Shown piece after piece: positions 1 to 5,122 of a stretch of DNA of 5,147 nt; position 1 is the first letter of the stretch, and each line of letters begins with the position of its first letter. A program made the position numbers and the translations under genes. The notes beneath the pieces are model-generated. The model worked only from the letters and a program-made list of their open reading frames with translations. It ran no database searches and was not told the DNA's origin. The stretch comes from CBDUQP01 sp965369385 (GTDB taxonomy: Bacteria > Planctomycetota > Phycisphaerae > SM23-33): NCBI GenBank assembly GCA_965369385.1, contig CBDUQP010000187.1:1-5147 (forward strand). Direction: 5' to 3'.

Positions 1-13
1 GCTCACCTGCTCT

Positions 14-55
14 GTGTACGAGAATTCTTTCTTGCCAGAAAGAATTCTCGTACAC
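14..55. repeat. perfect 19-bp inverted repeat, 4-nt loop
   Basis: The arm GTGTACGAGAATTCTTTCT (14-32) is followed by the loop TGCC (33-36) and the exact reverse complement (37-55). Pairing stops at both outer edges (T13/C56). Each arm carries the 8-bp palindrome AGAATTCT (21-28 and 41-48), with centres 20 bp apart, about two helical turns. No T-run follows on either strand, so this is not a classical intrinsic terminator, although it could end transcription of an unseen upstream gene. It lies about 28 bp upstream of the -35 box of the cold-shock gene, so a protein-binding site is an alternative. The repeat itself is certain; its role is unknown. Confidence 0.9.
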
Positions 56-82
56 CCCAGCAACAATAAGCACAAAACAATC

Positions 83-111
83 TTGACATTGACACGCTAA
101 TCCTGTATCCA
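83..111 (+). promoter_or_regulatory. candidate sigma-70-type promoter for the cold-shock gene
   Basis: A perfect -35 TTGACA (83-88), a 17-bp spacer and a weak -10 TATCCA (106-111) form the best promoter upstream of the cold-shock gene. Transcription would begin near 118 and give a leader of about 240 nt. A second TTGACA at 223-228 has no acceptable -10 at 16-18 bp. The -10 here matches the consensus at only three of six positions, so the start point is a prediction. Confidence 0.5.
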
Positions 112-358
112 ATACGCGGTTAAAGTCTATTTGTTTTGGCGGGGCCGGTGGTAATTCACGGGATAGGTTTCCGTCCCACCGGGTTTGCCCGATTTTGGCG
201 TCCGACGGTTCAGTTGCAAAGTTTGACAGGTGCAACAAGCTTGATGGGGATAGCTGTTGTGACGATTCTTTCTAGTTGCTTCAATGTCTTTGTAAATGTT
301 CACCTGCAGTTCTTTGCCGAATCCGGTTGGCCAAGTAGTGTTTTAAAGGAGCAGTTTT
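112..358 (+). other. long untranslated leader of the cold-shock gene
   Basis: This stretch of about 245 nt between the predicted promoter and the cold-shock start has no convincing gene. It holds a compact fold: CCGTC (171-175) can pair with GACGG (204-208), enclosing the hairpin CGGG-TTTG-CCCG (180-191). The segment near the gene is T-rich, which keeps the SD AAAGGAG (345-351) likely unpaired. Long structured leaders are typical of cspA-type mRNAs, where they control stability and translation with temperature. That this one does so is inference. A reading frame opening at GTG 136 crosses into the cold-shock gene in another frame and resembles no protein family. Confidence 0.4.
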
Positions 359-559
359 ATGGCGACTGGCAAGGTCAAGTGGTTCAACGATTCGAAGGGT
401 TTTGGCTTTATTGAGTCCGATGATGGTACCGACGTATTCGTTCACTATAAAGATATCGCCGCTGATGGTTTCAGGACGCTGGTTGAAGGTCAGGCGGTCT
501 CGTTTGAAATCGAGCAGGGCGAAAAAGGCCCGCGTGCGACCAATGTTATGCCTACCTAA
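359..559 (+). CDS. csp: cold-shock domain protein (CspA family)
   Basis: A 66-residue single cold-shock domain, the normal size for CspA-like proteins. These small cytoplasmic OB-fold proteins bind single-stranded RNA and DNA and act as RNA chaperones, in cold or in general growth. The family signature is complete: GKVKWFN (residues 4-10), RNP1 KGFGFIE (13-19) and RNP2 VFVHY (26-30, Tyr in place of the commoner Phe at 30). The C-terminal strands end in GPRATNV (57-63). The ATG is set by the SD AAAGGAG (345-351), 7 nt upstream. The gene appears monocistronic: it has its own promoter and long leader, a hairpin terminator 45 nt after the stop, and a convergent neighbour. The sequence cannot tell a cold-induced paralogue from a constitutive one. 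The family assignment is very secure. Confidence 0.97.
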   Translation: MATGKVKWFNDSKGFGFIESDDGTDVFVHYKDIAADGFRTLVEGQAVSFEIEQGEKGPRATNVMPT

Positions 560-603
560 CCTGGTAGTCACGGTTTAGTCGGGACATGAACAAGATGTAA
601 ACA

Positions 604-633
604 GGCCGCCCATGCCGAAAAGCTTGGGCGGCC
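604..633. terminator. GC-rich hairpin, probable bidirectional terminator
   Basis: GGCCGCCCA (604-612) pairs with TGGGCGGCC (625-633) as a 9-bp stem. A T-T mismatch and two more G-C pairs (614-615/622-623) sit inside it. On the plus strand it lies 45 nt after the cold-shock stop and is followed by the modest U-tract ATCTTATT. On the minus strand it lies about 80 nt after the LamG stop and is followed by TGTTTACATCTTGTT, a better T-rich tail. Placed between convergent genes, it probably serves both. Confidence 0.7.
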
Positions 634-658
634 GATCTTATTGATGTATGGGAGATTC

Positions 659-687
659 CAGCCAACATCCAGTCATCATCTTGGCTG
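659..687 (-). repeat. inverted repeat in the 3' region of the LamG gene
   Basis: CAGCCAA (659-665) and TTGGCTG (681-687) form a 7-bp stem with a 15-nt loop. It begins about 27 nt beyond the stop of the minus-strand LamG gene and precedes the stronger hairpin at 604-633. No T-run follows, so it may protect the 3' end of the mRNA or be incidental. Confidence 0.35.
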
Positions 688-714
688 AGAAACAGCAATC
701 ATCGCCACCTGCTG

Positions 715-2865
715 CTACTCATACCGCCTGATATCCGAAATGCGAATCTCGCCTATCTGCCCGAAGAAATTGCCCCAGCCGAGCCAGTTGAAATCGCCTC
801 CGTATCTCGCGAATCCACCAATTCGCGAACCCACGCTGAACTGGGCATCGTGCTTGCGATCATTCACCAGGCGTTTTGCACTATCGCCCTCGCCGGCGCC
901 CACATCGCCCGGCAACGCCATCTGCCATATCTTCACCCCGTCAAGGAACAGTTCGTGCGTGTCGGTATCATATGAATACTGCCATGCGATATGGTGCCAC
1001 TGCGTATCGTTGATGCTCACGCTGTCGGCCTCGGGCGTCTTGCCGCCGCCGCGTTTCCACGGATGCAGGTCAGCCAGTAGCGACCTGCCTGACGCATCGA
1101 AGAAGTTCACACCTGGGGCCATCCCGCCGTCGGGCGTTCCATCGTAAGCGATATAAAGCTCCCACACGCCGCGGCGCGACGTATCATACGTGCCGCACAC
1201 ATGCCCGAAATCGAATGGCTGACAGTAGTGGTTCGACGCACCGCCGCGTTTCACCCATGCTTCCACTGTCCACGCACTTTTGCATGTGCGAAGGTCCAGC
1301 TTGTCGTTATGCTGCGGGCCGGTGAATCCGTATTCGCCGCCGCCGGGAAATGTCGGGTACCGCCCCCATCCGGCGCGCGGCTGGCGCTGATCGGCTATCA
1401 TATTACACCAGGTCAACGTCAGTTCATCATCGCCTTTCACATCTTTGATATATCGCCCGCTGGGCCCCTGCCAGTCATACAGGACCACCGTATGGTCGTC
1501 GGCGGCGATATGGCGAAGCTCGGCCGGGAAGGTATGCACCGTGATTTCGCGATTGGCGACCTGTCCATGCGAATCTGTCGCCACAATGGAGAACTTATTG
1601 TGCGAAACGCCTTCGGGAGTGCCCGAAAGCACTCCAGTGTCAGCATCCAGCCTCATGCCCGCTGGCAAACCGCCGTCGACAATGCTCCACTTCACAGACC
1701 CCGCCAGCAGTTCTGTCGTGAACGTATGCTCAAACGCCATACCCACAAAAGCCGACGGTATCTCCGCATCGACAACGCTCCCGCAGCGGGCCTTGAGCGT
1801 GAACGCGTGCTCGTCGCTGCATGCACCATCACTCGCACGCATTCGGAAAACTGCTTCTTCCGCTTCCGGGCCAGTTTGCCCGCTGATTACGCCATCGGCA
1901 GCCATCGACAAACCTGCCGGCAACTCGCCGTCCACTATCTGCCACGTGACATCGCCATCAGCTTTCTCGGCCGACAGCTCGGCGTGATACGGCGCCTTCA
2001 GCATCGCATCGGGAAGTGTCGATCTGATTATCGCCAGCGTGCCGGCCACCGGATATCGCATCACATCCGAGATACGCACTTCGCAAATATCGCCCTGCCA
2101 CAAACCATGCTGAAGATAGAACGGAGGATCCTGCGAGTGCAGCATTCCGCCAACCATAAACGGAACGCACACGTTTTGAACATCGTTGATCAACTCACAT
2201 CCGTAAGGACGCTGCATCTTCCAAATCAGCACACCGTCCAGGAACAGGTAGTGCGTCTGGTCCGCATAGCGAAACTGCCATGCGACATGATGCCAATTCT
2301 CATCGGTTATCGTCAGGTCGCTTTCGCCGTGGTAGTCGCCATGAACGGCCACGAGTTTGGAGTCGCCAATATACGCACCGCTATTGCTTCGTCCGGATTT
2401 GCCGATCCAGCGGCTCCATGGAACAAGCCCGTCTCGGCTGGCGGTAAGCAGTGAGAGGTTCCAGCCGCCCCTGATACCGTGCGGCAGCATGAAGCCTTCC
2501 TCGTCGGTCGCGCAGATCGCGGCGTAAGTATGCGGTCCGTCGGTGTCCAACGGGCCGGTGTATCGCACACACGCTTCAATCGTCCACTCGCGGCAGCAGG
2601 TTCGGAGGTGGAGTTTGTCATTGTCTGCCGGTCCGACGAACAAGTTGGCGTCATCGTCGCGACGTGCAAAGCTCGCGGCCGCCTTGCCATCGGGCCCCGG
2701 AGCCCAAAGCGGCAGCTTCGCCCGAAGCGTAAGGGCGTCATCCCCACAAGCATCATGAGCAACGTCGCCTTCGCCCTCGTCGAAGTGATATAGAGCCACG
2801 GTGTGTTCATCTGGGCAGAACCGCTCGGATCGTTCGCATCGTTCGGAAAAAAACTCGCACTTCAC
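715..2865 (-). CDS. LamG / putative-Ig repeat protein, no signal peptide
   Basis: A 716-residue protein ordered LamG - Ig-like - Ig-like - LamG (residues numbered from the GTG at 2874, three codons upstream). LamG 1 (about 23-275) has WHHVAWQF (194-201), LFLDGV (210-215) and EVRISDVMRY (265-274). LamG 2 (about 459-719) repeats these as WHHIAWQY (626-633), LFLDGV (642-647) and EIRISDIRRY (709-718). Between them lie two He_PIG-type Ig modules (about 284-363 and 366-447), marked by GELPAGL, GGLPAGM, DADTGVLSGTP and VATDSHGQ. LamG/concanavalin-like folds usually bind glycans or proteins outside the cell, and no catalytic domain is visible. An in-frame TGA at 2880-2878 excludes a longer start, and the N-terminus is charged, so no signal peptide or membrane segment exists. 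Some 17 cysteines are also odd for a cytoplasmic protein. Start chosen: GTG 2865, 5 nt after AGGTGG. The domain calls are secure; the function is unknown. Confidence 0.9.
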   Translation of the reverse strand: MKCEFFSERCERSERFCPDEHTVALYHFDEGEGDVAHDACGDDALTLRAKLPLWAPGPDGKAAASFARRDDDANLFVGPADNDKLHLRTCCREWTIEACVRYTGPLDTDGPHTYAAICATDEEGFMLPHGIRGGWNLSLLTASRDGLVPWSRWIGKSGRSNSGAYIGDSKLVAVHGDYHGESDLTITDENWHHVAWQFRYADQTHYLFLDGVLIWKMQRPYGCELINDVQNVCVPFMVGGMLHSQDPPFYLQHGLWQGDICEVRISDVMRYPVAGTLAIIRSTLPDAMLKAPYHAELSAEKADGDVTWQIVDGELPAGLSMAADGVISGQTGPEAEEAVFRMRASDGACSDEHAFTLKARCGSVVDAEIPSAFVGMAFEHTFTTELLAGSVKWSIVDGGLPAGMRLDADTGVLSGTPEGVSHNKFSIVATDSHGQVANREITVHTFPAELRHIAADDHTVVLYDWQGPSGRYIKDVKGDDELTLTWCNMIADQRQPRAGWGRYPTFPGGGEYGFTGPQHNDKLDLRTCKSAWTVEAWVKRGGASNHYCQPFDFGHVCGTYDTSRRGVWELYIAYDGTPDGGMAPGVNFFDASGRSLLADLHPWKRGGGKTPEADSVSINDTQWHHIAWQYSYDTDTHELFLDGVKIWQMALPGDVGAGEGDSAKRLVNDRKHDAQFSVGSRIGGFARYGGDFNWLGWGNFFGQIGEIRISDIRRYE
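2821..2847 (-). repeat. three tandem 9-nt units encoding (S/C)ER
   Basis: Within the N-terminal coding region of the LamG gene, three 9-nt units read TCCGAACGA, TGCGAACGA and TCCGAGCGG. They encode Ser-Glu-Arg, Cys-Glu-Arg and Ser-Glu-Arg. The repeat lies before LamG domain 1, in a short charged segment with no recognisable domain, and looks like local slippage expansion. Confidence 0.7.
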
Positions 2866-2870
2866 AGCAA

Positions 2871-2878
2871 CCACCTTT
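2871..2878 (-). promoter_or_regulatory. ribosome binding site deciding the LamG start
   Basis: AAAGGTGG on the minus strand (2878-2871) contains the SD variant AGGTGG. It sits 5 nt before the GTG at 2865-2863 but overlaps the alternative GTG at 2874-2872, so the downstream GTG is the likelier start. The choice changes only three residues. Confidence 0.6.
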
Positions 2879-2893
2879 CACATTCCTTGGCAG

Positions 2894-2917
2894 ATACTCC
2901 AGCACTTTGCGGAGTAT
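2894..2917. promoter_or_regulatory. inverted repeat overlapping the LamG promoter, possible operator
   Basis: ATACTCC (2894-2900) and GGAGTAT (2911-2917) form a 7-bp inverted repeat with a 10-nt centre. It overlaps the -10 box (2913-2918) and the expected transcription start of the LamG gene. The position suits a repressor site or a hairpin at the 5' end of the mRNA. No regulator gene is in the window, so this is a suggestion only. Confidence 0.35.
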
Positions 2918-2940
2918 ACTTGATGCAATATCACCCACAA
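2913..2940 (-). promoter_or_regulatory. candidate promoter of the LamG gene
   Basis: On the minus strand, -35 TTGTGG (2940-2935), a 16-bp spacer and -10 TATACT (2918-2913, five of six consensus positions) point at the LamG gene. Transcription would start near 2906, leaving a leader of about 40 nt. Reading -35 as CTTGTG gives a 17-bp spacer. The -10 is the strong part of this call. Confidence 0.5.
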
Positions 2941-3103
2941 GCCGCGACGAGCGATTAATATCATTTATTGTGGTGAATTATGCGATAGAAACCCCGGAAT
3001 AAGCCGAAAAATGGCCCGATATGACAACATGATGGACATGGCCGGCATCGCGTGGATTTTTCAACTGGCGTGTGCGACACATTTTTGTTGATAGCATTAC
3101 GGT

Positions 3104-3132
3104 CTGACAGTAGGCTTATGCGTTGCAATATT
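3104..3132 (+). promoter_or_regulatory. weak candidate promoter for the cupin-SDR pair
   Basis: CTGACA (3104-3109, five of six) and AATATT (3127-3132, four of six) are separated by 17 bp. The start would be near 3139, giving a leader of about 280 nt that includes all the hairpins listed here. TTGATA (3088-3093) with TAGGCT (3111-3116), also 17 bp apart, is a second, weaker option. Confidence 0.3.
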
Positions 3133-3156
3133 GATGTGAGCAGCTTTCCCGGACTG

Positions 3157-3197
3157 TCCACTTCACGTCACGCAGTGGAGTAAGTGCTTGTGAGCAC
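3157..3197 (+). repeat. two adjacent short hairpins in the cupin leader
   Basis: TCCACT (3157-3162) pairs with AGTGGA (3174-3179) across 11 nt. Immediately after, GTGCT (3184-3188) pairs with AGCAC (3193-3197) across the loop TGTG. Both are perfect but short. They may be leader RNA structure or dyad operator sites; chance cannot be excluded. Confidence 0.4.
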
Positions 3198-3240
3198 CGA
3201 TCTTCTGCGTGGACGAGTACCGGTCGCATCTGTTTGCCTG

Positions 3241-3264
3241 GGTCATGTTGACCTCCGGCGGAGG
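3241..3264 (+). promoter_or_regulatory. overlapping, mutually exclusive hairpins with an SD-like arm
   Basis: GGTCA-TGT-TGACC (3241-3253) and CCTCC-GGC-GGAGG (3252-3264) are each perfect 5-bp hairpins. They share C3252 and C3253, so only one can form fully. The last arm GGAGG (3260-3264) is SD-like and 7 nt before a TTG codon (3272) that opens a 38-codon frame ending at TGA 3386-3388. That frame (start LKSPGIALP) matches nothing I know. A translated leader with a switchable SD is possible but unproven; the cupin start is about 150 nt further on. Confidence 0.3.
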
Positions 3265-3417
3265 ATGTATTTTGAAGTCACCCGGGATTGCGCTGCCGGT
3301 TCTGAGCCAATCTGACGCCATTTTGCCAAGGCAATGGAGGTCAGGCGAGGTTACGAGATTTCTCCACAGGCCTCATGGAACCCGCTGAGTATCCCAAACT
3401 TTGAGGAAGCAAAAAGA

Positions 3418-3846
3418 ATGTCAAAGGGAACAGTTGTTCACACCAACAAAGTCATGCCGTTCACCCCTCCCGGATTCGAAGGTATCTACGATTCCCGCAT
3501 GATGATCGATGCATTCAACGCGGGCTCGGAGAAGATGCAGGTAAACCACGGCACGCTCAAGGGCGGCTGCGATATGCCCGGCGGAACGCATGAGGGACAT
3601 GATGAGATGTATATCATCCTCAGCGGCAGCGCCATGCTCGATATGGACAACGTGGAATACGATCTCGTCCGGGGATCGGTGGTGTTCATACCGGCCGGTG
3701 TGTTCCACGCACTGCACAACAAGAGCGAGGCCGAAGATCTTGAACTCTTCACGGTATGGGCAGGCCAGCCCGCCGAAGGTGCCAACGAAGTATACGATAT
3801 GCGCAAGGAAGCCTGGGGAACCACTTATCGCGAAACCGATGAGTAG
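3418..3846 (+). CDS. small single-domain cupin protein (Cupin_2-like)
   Basis: A 142-residue cytoplasmic protein with one cupin beta-barrel. Motif 1 is G55-G-T-H58-E-G-H61-D-E63 followed by MYIILSG, a variant of HxH(x)nE in which the histidines are two apart. Motif 2 is P92-A-G-V-F-H97-A-L-H100-N. H58/H61, E63 and H97 are the likely metal ligands. Single-domain cupins include sugar-acid isomerases, epimerases, dioxygenases and ligand sensors, and the reaction cannot be read here. The gene sits 77 nt upstream of an SDR gene on the same strand, probably in one operon. A cupin beside an SDR recalls KdgF with KduD in uronate breakdown, but this is only a parallel. Start chosen: ATG 3418, preceded by GAGGAAG (3403-3409). 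The frame stays open to ATG 3334, which has no good SD and would add 28 residues unlike a cupin N-terminus. Confidence 0.88.
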   Translation: MSKGTVVHTNKVMPFTPPGFEGIYDSRMMIDAFNAGSEKMQVNHGTLKGGCDMPGGTHEGHDEMYIILSGSAMLDMDNVEYDLVRGSVVFIPAGVFHALHNKSEAEDLELFTVWAGQPAEGANEVYDMRKEAWGTTYRETDE

Positions 3847-3893
3847 GTCCCTATTTTTGAAAGTTCTTTGGCATGGCAAAACGCCCTGCCAAC

Positions 3894-3917
3894 GCTCTGT
3901 GCATAGCAGAGCAGGAG
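3894..3917 (+). promoter_or_regulatory. intercistronic hairpin abutting the SDR ribosome binding site
   Basis: GCTCTG (3894-3899) pairs with CAGAGC (3907-3912), and a T-G wobble (3900/3906) leaves a 5-nt loop. The SD AGGAG (3913-3917) begins on the next base and is 6 nt from GTG 3924. This SD decides the start: ATG 3873 in the same frame has no SD, and its extra 17 residues would be encoded across this hairpin. The stem may tune translation or protect the downstream mRNA. Confidence 0.6.
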
Positions 3918-3923
3918 ATTGTT

Positions 3924-4730
3924 GTGAAAGACCGTAAAATCAACTTTGATCTTGATGGCAAGATCGCAATCGTTACCGGATCCGCACAGGGTATCGGCAA
4001 GTGCATCGCCACGGAACTCGTCCGCAACGGAGCCAAAGTAGTGGTCTCAGATCGGCAGTTGGAAGCCGCGGAAGCTACCGCCAGCCAACTCGGCGATTCT
4101 GCCATCAATATCCCGTGCGACGTATCGGACCTCGAACAGGTGCGAAATCTCGTCAGCGGGACAGTGGAGCACTTCGGCAAGCTCGATATCATGGTCAATA
4201 ACGCCGGCATCAACTCCGGGACCCCTGAAGAACGAGTGACCACCGACAAGTATCCCATCGAGACATGGCGCAAGATAATCGACGTGGACCTGAATGGAGC
4301 ATTCTACTGCTGCCAGGAAGCCGCCAAGGTTATGGTCGCCCAGAAGAGCGGGAACATCATTAATATCGCCTCCATCGCTGGCGTTGTCGCGCTGCGACTC
4401 CAGGTTGGTTTCGTGGCGGCAAAGGCTGCGGTCATCAGAATGACCGAAGCAATGGCGTGCGAGCTGGCACCCATGGGCGTTCGCGTTAACGTGGTCTCCC
4501 CCGGATCGACACTCACCGAAGGCACACGCAAGCTCTTCTACGGAAAAGATAGCACCTTCCGGGAAAATGCCGAAAAAGTGATCTCGTTCATCCCGCAAGG
4601 CCGACCCGGCGAAGCGGAAGAAATCGCAGACGCAGTAGCCTACCTCGCCTCCGAAGCCTCATCCTACGTAACCGGCCAGAATATAATAGTAGACGGCGGC
4701 TGGACCTGCGGTTTCAACCGCGACTTTTAG
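3924..4730 (+). CDS. short-chain dehydrogenase/reductase with Tyr-to-Phe in the active site
   Basis: A 268-residue classical SDR (Rossmann fold, FabG/KduD-like size). Visible hallmarks: cofactor motif TGSAQGIG (18-25); acidic D43 after beta-2, favouring NAD(H) over NADP(H); C-D66-V; NNAG (92-95); N124 in DLNG; S150 in NIAS; K167; SPG (192-194); and the C-terminal TGQNIIVDGG (250-259). The motif normally reading YxxxK is F163-V-A-A-K167. Spacing S150-x12-F163-xxx-K167 is exactly that of the family, so the catalytic tyrosine is replaced by phenylalanine (codon TTC, 4410-4412). Standard hydride-transfer chemistry should be impaired; the protein may bind cofactor only, catalyse another reaction or partner another SDR. 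The frame is intact, so decay is not obvious. It probably shares an operon with the cupin, and its substrate is unknown. Start chosen: GTG 3924 with AGGAG 6 nt upstream. The family is very secure. Confidence 0.93.
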   Translation: MKDRKINFDLDGKIAIVTGSAQGIGKCIATELVRNGAKVVVSDRQLEAAEATASQLGDSAINIPCDVSDLEQVRNLVSGTVEHFGKLDIMVNNAGINSGTPEERVTTDKYPIETWRKIIDVDLNGAFYCCQEAAKVMVAQKSGNIINIASIAGVVALRLQVGFVAAKAAVIRMTEAMACELAPMGVRVNVVSPGSTLTEGTRKLFYGKDSTFRENAEKVISFIPQGRPGEAEEIADAVAYLASEASSYVTGQNIIVDGGWTCGFNRDF

Positions 4731-4845
4731 GGAGGCGTCACCGGCTTGCATCGCATATTGATGCGTGGTGCCTGCCCGCTGTGGCGGTCAGGTTGCCAGA
4801 GAACGATTGGGCGTAACCGGCTGAAAACGCGGATTGATGAGGGTC

Positions 4846-4862
4846 CCGGCCCGAAGGGCCGG
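4846..4862. repeat. CCGGCCC-GAA-GGGCCGG hairpin
   Basis: A perfect 7-bp all-G/C stem with a 3-nt loop, 115 nt after the SDR stop. It is the strongest hairpin downstream of the operon. It has no T-run on either side, so it is more likely a REP-type palindrome than a standard terminator, though it could pause or stop RNA polymerase. Confidence 0.7.
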
Positions 4863-4874
4863 CAAGAACTTAGA

Positions 4875-4924
4875 CGGAGGCGTACACGTCACGACGAAGC
4901 CGAAGGCGAAGACGGAAGCCTCCG
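4875..4924. repeat. long-loop inverted repeat CGGAGGC / GCCTCCG
   Basis: CGGAGGC (4875-4881) and GCCTCCG (4918-4924) are exact complements across 36 nt. The interior holds a small GCC-GAA-GGC hairpin (4899-4907). The same two arms recur as a tight hairpin at 5105-5122, showing that the module is repeated within the region. Confidence 0.6.
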
Positions 4925-4948
4925 GACAAAGCGTATAAGAATAGCCAA

Positions 4949-4961
4949 GCCCCGACGGGGC
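4949..4961. repeat. GCCCC-GAC-GGGGC hairpin
   Basis: A perfect 5-bp G/C stem with a 3-nt loop, flanked by AT-rich ACACAATAGATAAT. A compact GC palindrome next to an AT-rich flank is a common REP-type layout. Confidence 0.55.
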
Positions 4962-4986
4962 GACACAATAGATAATCTGAAACGGC

Positions 4987-5006
4987 CGTGGTCTTCTGAG
5001 ACCATG
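4987..5006. repeat. CGTGGTCT / AGACCATG hairpin
   Basis: CGTGGTCT (4987-4994) pairs with AGACCATG (4999-5006) across the loop TCTG, with one G-T wobble near the base. It is part of the downstream palindrome cluster. Confidence 0.55.
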
Positions 5007-5104
5007 AATTGCTGCCCCTCCCAGCACCTACGCCTGCACGCTGCGGATTGCCCGCCAAATACGTATCGCCCTTTCAGGACTCTGTTTCAATATGGCCGCC
5101 GGAT

Positions 5105-5122
5105 CGGAGGCTTACGCCTCCG
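5105..5122. repeat. CGGAGGC-TTAC-GCCTCCG hairpin
   Basis: A perfect 7-bp stem with a 4-nt loop. Its arms are identical to those of the long-loop repeat at 4875-4924, which supports a repeated module rather than isolated chance palindromes. Confidence 0.65.

Larger units (their letters stand above)
2961..3417. other. divergent intergenic region and leader before the cupin gene
   Basis: About 460 nt without a recognisable gene lie between the divergent LamG and cupin genes. A 66-codon minus-strand frame (2961-3161) shows no domain or family resemblance and no convincing SD. The plus strand carries a weak promoter (3104-3132) and small hairpins at 3157-3179, 3184-3197, 3241-3253 and 3252-3264. 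I do not recognise a known riboswitch. The frame opening at ATG 3334 is the cupin frame extended upstream without a good SD. Confidence 0.5.

Noticed and set aside
223..256. Second TTGACA (223-228) as a promoter closer to the cold-shock gene
   Set aside because: Bases at the right -10 distance read GGGGAT; no acceptable -10 exists at 16-18 bp.
265..273. ATTCTTTCT repeated from the 14-55 palindrome arm
   Set aside because: A single 9-base match in T-rich sequence is within what chance gives, and the other copy lies upstream of the predicted transcript.
136..414. 92-codon plus-strand frame upstream of and overlapping the cold-shock gene
   Set aside because: It starts at GTG without a good SD, has no family resemblance, and overlaps a certain gene in another frame.
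281..571. 96-codon minus-strand frame over the cold-shock gene
   Set aside because: It is antisense to a textbook cold-shock domain, with no domain or SD of its own.
1201..2454. 417-codon plus-strand frame opposite the LamG gene
   Set aside because: It is long, but antisense to clear LamG and Ig motifs; its translation is rich in His and Arg with no recognisable domain, as expected of a shadow frame.
2313..2810. 165-codon minus-strand frame within the LamG gene
   Set aside because: It is an alternative frame of the same DNA; the LamG motifs lie in the other frame.
2961..3161. 66-codon minus-strand frame in the divergent intergenic region
   Set aside because: No SD, no family resemblance and a composition unlike its neighbours; probably chance.
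3334..3417. 28-residue N-terminal extension of the cupin from ATG 3334
   Set aside because: The upstream ATG has no convincing SD, while ATG 3418 has GAGGAAG; the extension adds nothing cupin-like.
4047..4598. 183-codon minus-strand frame opposite the SDR gene
   Set aside because: It is antisense to unmistakable SDR motifs.
4752..4765. CGCAT-ATTG-ATGCG as the SDR terminator
   Set aside because: Only 5 bp and no T-run follows; too weak to call.
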